NCBI GenBank assembly: GCA_007117185.1
Contig: SKHA01000307.1
Coordinates: 1 to 7,672, forward strand
DNA: 7,672 bases
DNA from: Spirochaeta sp.
Lineage (GTDB): Bacteria > Spirochaetota > Spirochaetia > DSM-27196 > Alkalispirochaetaceae
Reading direction: 5' to 3'
In this document: positions 6,463 to 7,672 of the stretch, one piece after another
How positions within the stretch are numbered: position 1 is the first letter of the stretch
Layout of the letters: every line of letters starts with the position of its first letter
The notes under the pieces: model-generated
Told to the model about the DNA's origin: nothing
Seen by the model: only the letters and a program-made list of their open reading frames with translations
Database searches by the model: none
Made by a program: the position numbers and the translations under genes

Positions 6463-7672
6463 GTGAAAACACGCATCGTGCTGGTAGGGCTGCTGGCTTT
6501 TGTGACCGCTCTTGCAGCGGCACAGGAACCGCAGAACGAACCGGATATTGGATTTGACCTTGCCCTCGGGGTGGTCTCGTTTGTTGATCCTGAAACCGGT
6601 GAGTCGATAACGTACCAGCAGATCGGGCTGCAGCCTGACCTGGCGATCGGTCGTTTCGGGATAGGGCTCAATCTGGAGATCAATTACCGTTTCACCGCGG
6701 GAGACGGGGATCAATTCGAGGTACGCCGGGAAGACTGGGTTCCTGCGGGAAACCGTACGATCCTTGACCTTTACCTTCCCAAGATCGACTACGCCCGCTA
6801 CGGTGTCAAAGGTGAGCCCCTGTTCGTACAGTTCGGCACACTCCCGTCTGTAACCCTGGGTAACGGGTTTATCGTCGATGGGTATACCAACGGTCTCTTT
6901 CGCCCGCAGAGACGGGTTTTCGGCGGAGTCGTGGACCTGGATGGCCCGCTTTTCGGACTTCCCTACGCCGGTTTTGAGACGCTCATCGCCAACGTTGCTG
7001 CCTGGGACCTGCTGGCAGGACGGGTGTTCATACGCCCGCTGGCAGGCACGGAGATCCCCATCCTCTCGGGCCTGCAGGTCGGAACCACTCTGGCTGCAGA
7101 CCGGGACCCCTGGTATCACCTCAAACTTGACCAGACACCGGACAATCCCTATCTGAGTGACTCTCTTCCCAGTGAAAGGCCCGACCGGGCAGCCCTGGTA
7201 TGGGGAGCTGATCTCCGTCTGCCCGTGGTCTCTTCGGCGCTACTGGACCTGGTGGTGTTCTCCGACGTGATTCGTCAGAACGGCCGCACCGGGGGCATGA
7301 TAGGCGGTTCGGGACGCGCAGCCGGGTTCCTGCTTTTTGGAGCGCAGGCTCGACTTCTGGACGACAACGTTATTCCCTCGTACTTCAACTCCAGCTACGA
7401 CCTGCGGCGGGCAGATCGCTATCGGATCTGGAATGACGAAGAGTCGCTGGCAGGCGGGGCCGGGTGGCACGGCGAGCTGGGATTTGCGCTGCCCTCAAAC
7501 CTGTTGGTATTCAACACCACGGTGAGCGGTCCCTTCTCTCCCACGGAGGACAACTATCCGGAGCTGCGCAGCTCTCTGGTTCTCGCTGAAGGAGCGGTAC
7601 CGGGGTTCGCCGGGTTGAGCGCCGAAGGGTATTATGAAAAGTTCAACCTGGAGAGTTTTGGCGACCTGTGGA
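6463..7672 (+). CDS. Predicted outer-membrane beta-barrel protein (3' end outside window)
   Basis: A GTG start preceded by AGGAG opens a frame that stays open to the window edge (403 full codons). Residues 1-20 form a clear signal peptide: MKTR, then a hydrophobic stretch ending ALAAA, with cleavage likely before Q21. The mature part has alternating polar/hydrophobic, glycine-rich strands typical of barrels, such as LAIGRFGIGLNLEINYRF (60-77). A dense block at about 101-154 looks like a family signature: LDLYLPKIDYARYG, then FVQFGTLPSVTLGNGFIVDG and YTNGLFRP. Further strands include FIRPL (189-193), ALVWGADLRLPV (244-255) and WHGELGFALPSNLLVF (335-350). I recall similar YxxYGxKGxPLY...LGxGxIxxxYxN patterns in hypothetical proteins of spirochaetes but cannot name the family or substrate. 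It lies 81 bp downstream of the SprA-like gene on the same strand. Porin-like transport, adhesion and envelope assembly are all possible roles. Confidence 0.8.
   Translation, partial: MKTRIVLVGLLAFVTALAAAQEPQNEPDIGFDLALGVVSFVDPETGESITYQQIGLQPDLAIGRFGIGLNLEINYRFTAGDGDQFEVRREDWVPAGNRTILDLYLPKIDYARYGVKGEPLFVQFGTLPSVTLGNGFIVDGYTNGLFRPQRRVFGGVVDLDGPLFGLPYAGFETLIANVAAWDLLAGRVFIRPLAGTEIPILSGLQVGTTLAADRDPWYHLKLDQTPDNPYLSDSLPSERPDRAALVWGADLRLPVVSSALLDLVVFSDVIRQNGRTGGMIGGSGRAAGFLLFGAQARLLDDNVIPSYFNSSYDLRRADRYRIWNDEESLAGGAGWHGELGFALPSNLLVFNTTVSGPFSPTEDNYPELRSSLVLAEGAVPGFAGLSAEGYYEKFNLESFGDLW

Noticed and set aside
6043..7119. Minus-strand open frame of 358 codons across the 3' intergenic gap
   Set aside because: It crosses the end of the giant gene, the intergenic repeats and the start of the last gene, and shows no protein-family features. 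The plus-strand gene has AGGAG and a signal peptide.

Overview
The window (7672 bp, roughly 60% GC by eye) is almost entirely protein-coding. It reads as chromosomal DNA of a Gram-negative-type (diderm) bacterium, because two of its four genes look like exported outer-membrane beta-barrel proteins. A spirochaete is my best guess from the general look of the 3' barrel protein, but this is an inference. Other diderm phyla that carry SprA-type proteins (Bacteroidota, Ignavibacteria, Gemmatimonadota and relatives) are not excluded.

Layout. On the minus strand, reading leftwards from position 1426, there is a two-gene operon. The first gene (500-1426) encodes a 308-residue soluble protein that I do not recognise. 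The second (492 down to position 1, cut by the window edge) starts 7 nt after the first gene's stop. It encodes the voltage-sensor half (S1-S4) of a voltage-gated ion-channel superfamily protein. On the plus strand, diverging from this operon across a 29-bp gap, is a 1641-residue gene (1456-6381). Its N-terminal architecture strongly resembles SprA/Sov, the outer-membrane translocon of the type IX secretion system. After an 81-bp gap carrying two inverted repeats and a plausible promoter comes a fourth gene (6463 to beyond 7672). It has a clean ribosome-binding site and signal peptide, and encodes another predicted outer-membrane barrel protein.

Control regions. The 29-bp divergent gap holds one AT-rich palindromic element (GTATAATAC) that supplies a -10 hexamer to both strands. 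The rightward transcript would be almost leaderless: the giant gene has no Shine-Dalgarno sequence, and its ATG lies only 9 nt after the -10 box. A 9-base T run in the signal-peptide coding region and an 8-base C run inside a hairpin near codon 83 could be slippage points in this surface-protein gene. Upstream of the fourth gene, a perfect 7-bp inverted repeat fills the spacer between the predicted -35 and -10 boxes, as an operator would.

How the genes may work together. The giant SprA-like protein and the downstream barrel point the same way and may be linked envelope functions. The ion channel and its partner form a separate divergent unit that may share regulation through the common -10 region. 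No tRNA, rRNA, CRISPR array, insertion sequence or phage gene was seen. Apart from the 29-bp and 81-bp gaps, there is no non-coding stretch.
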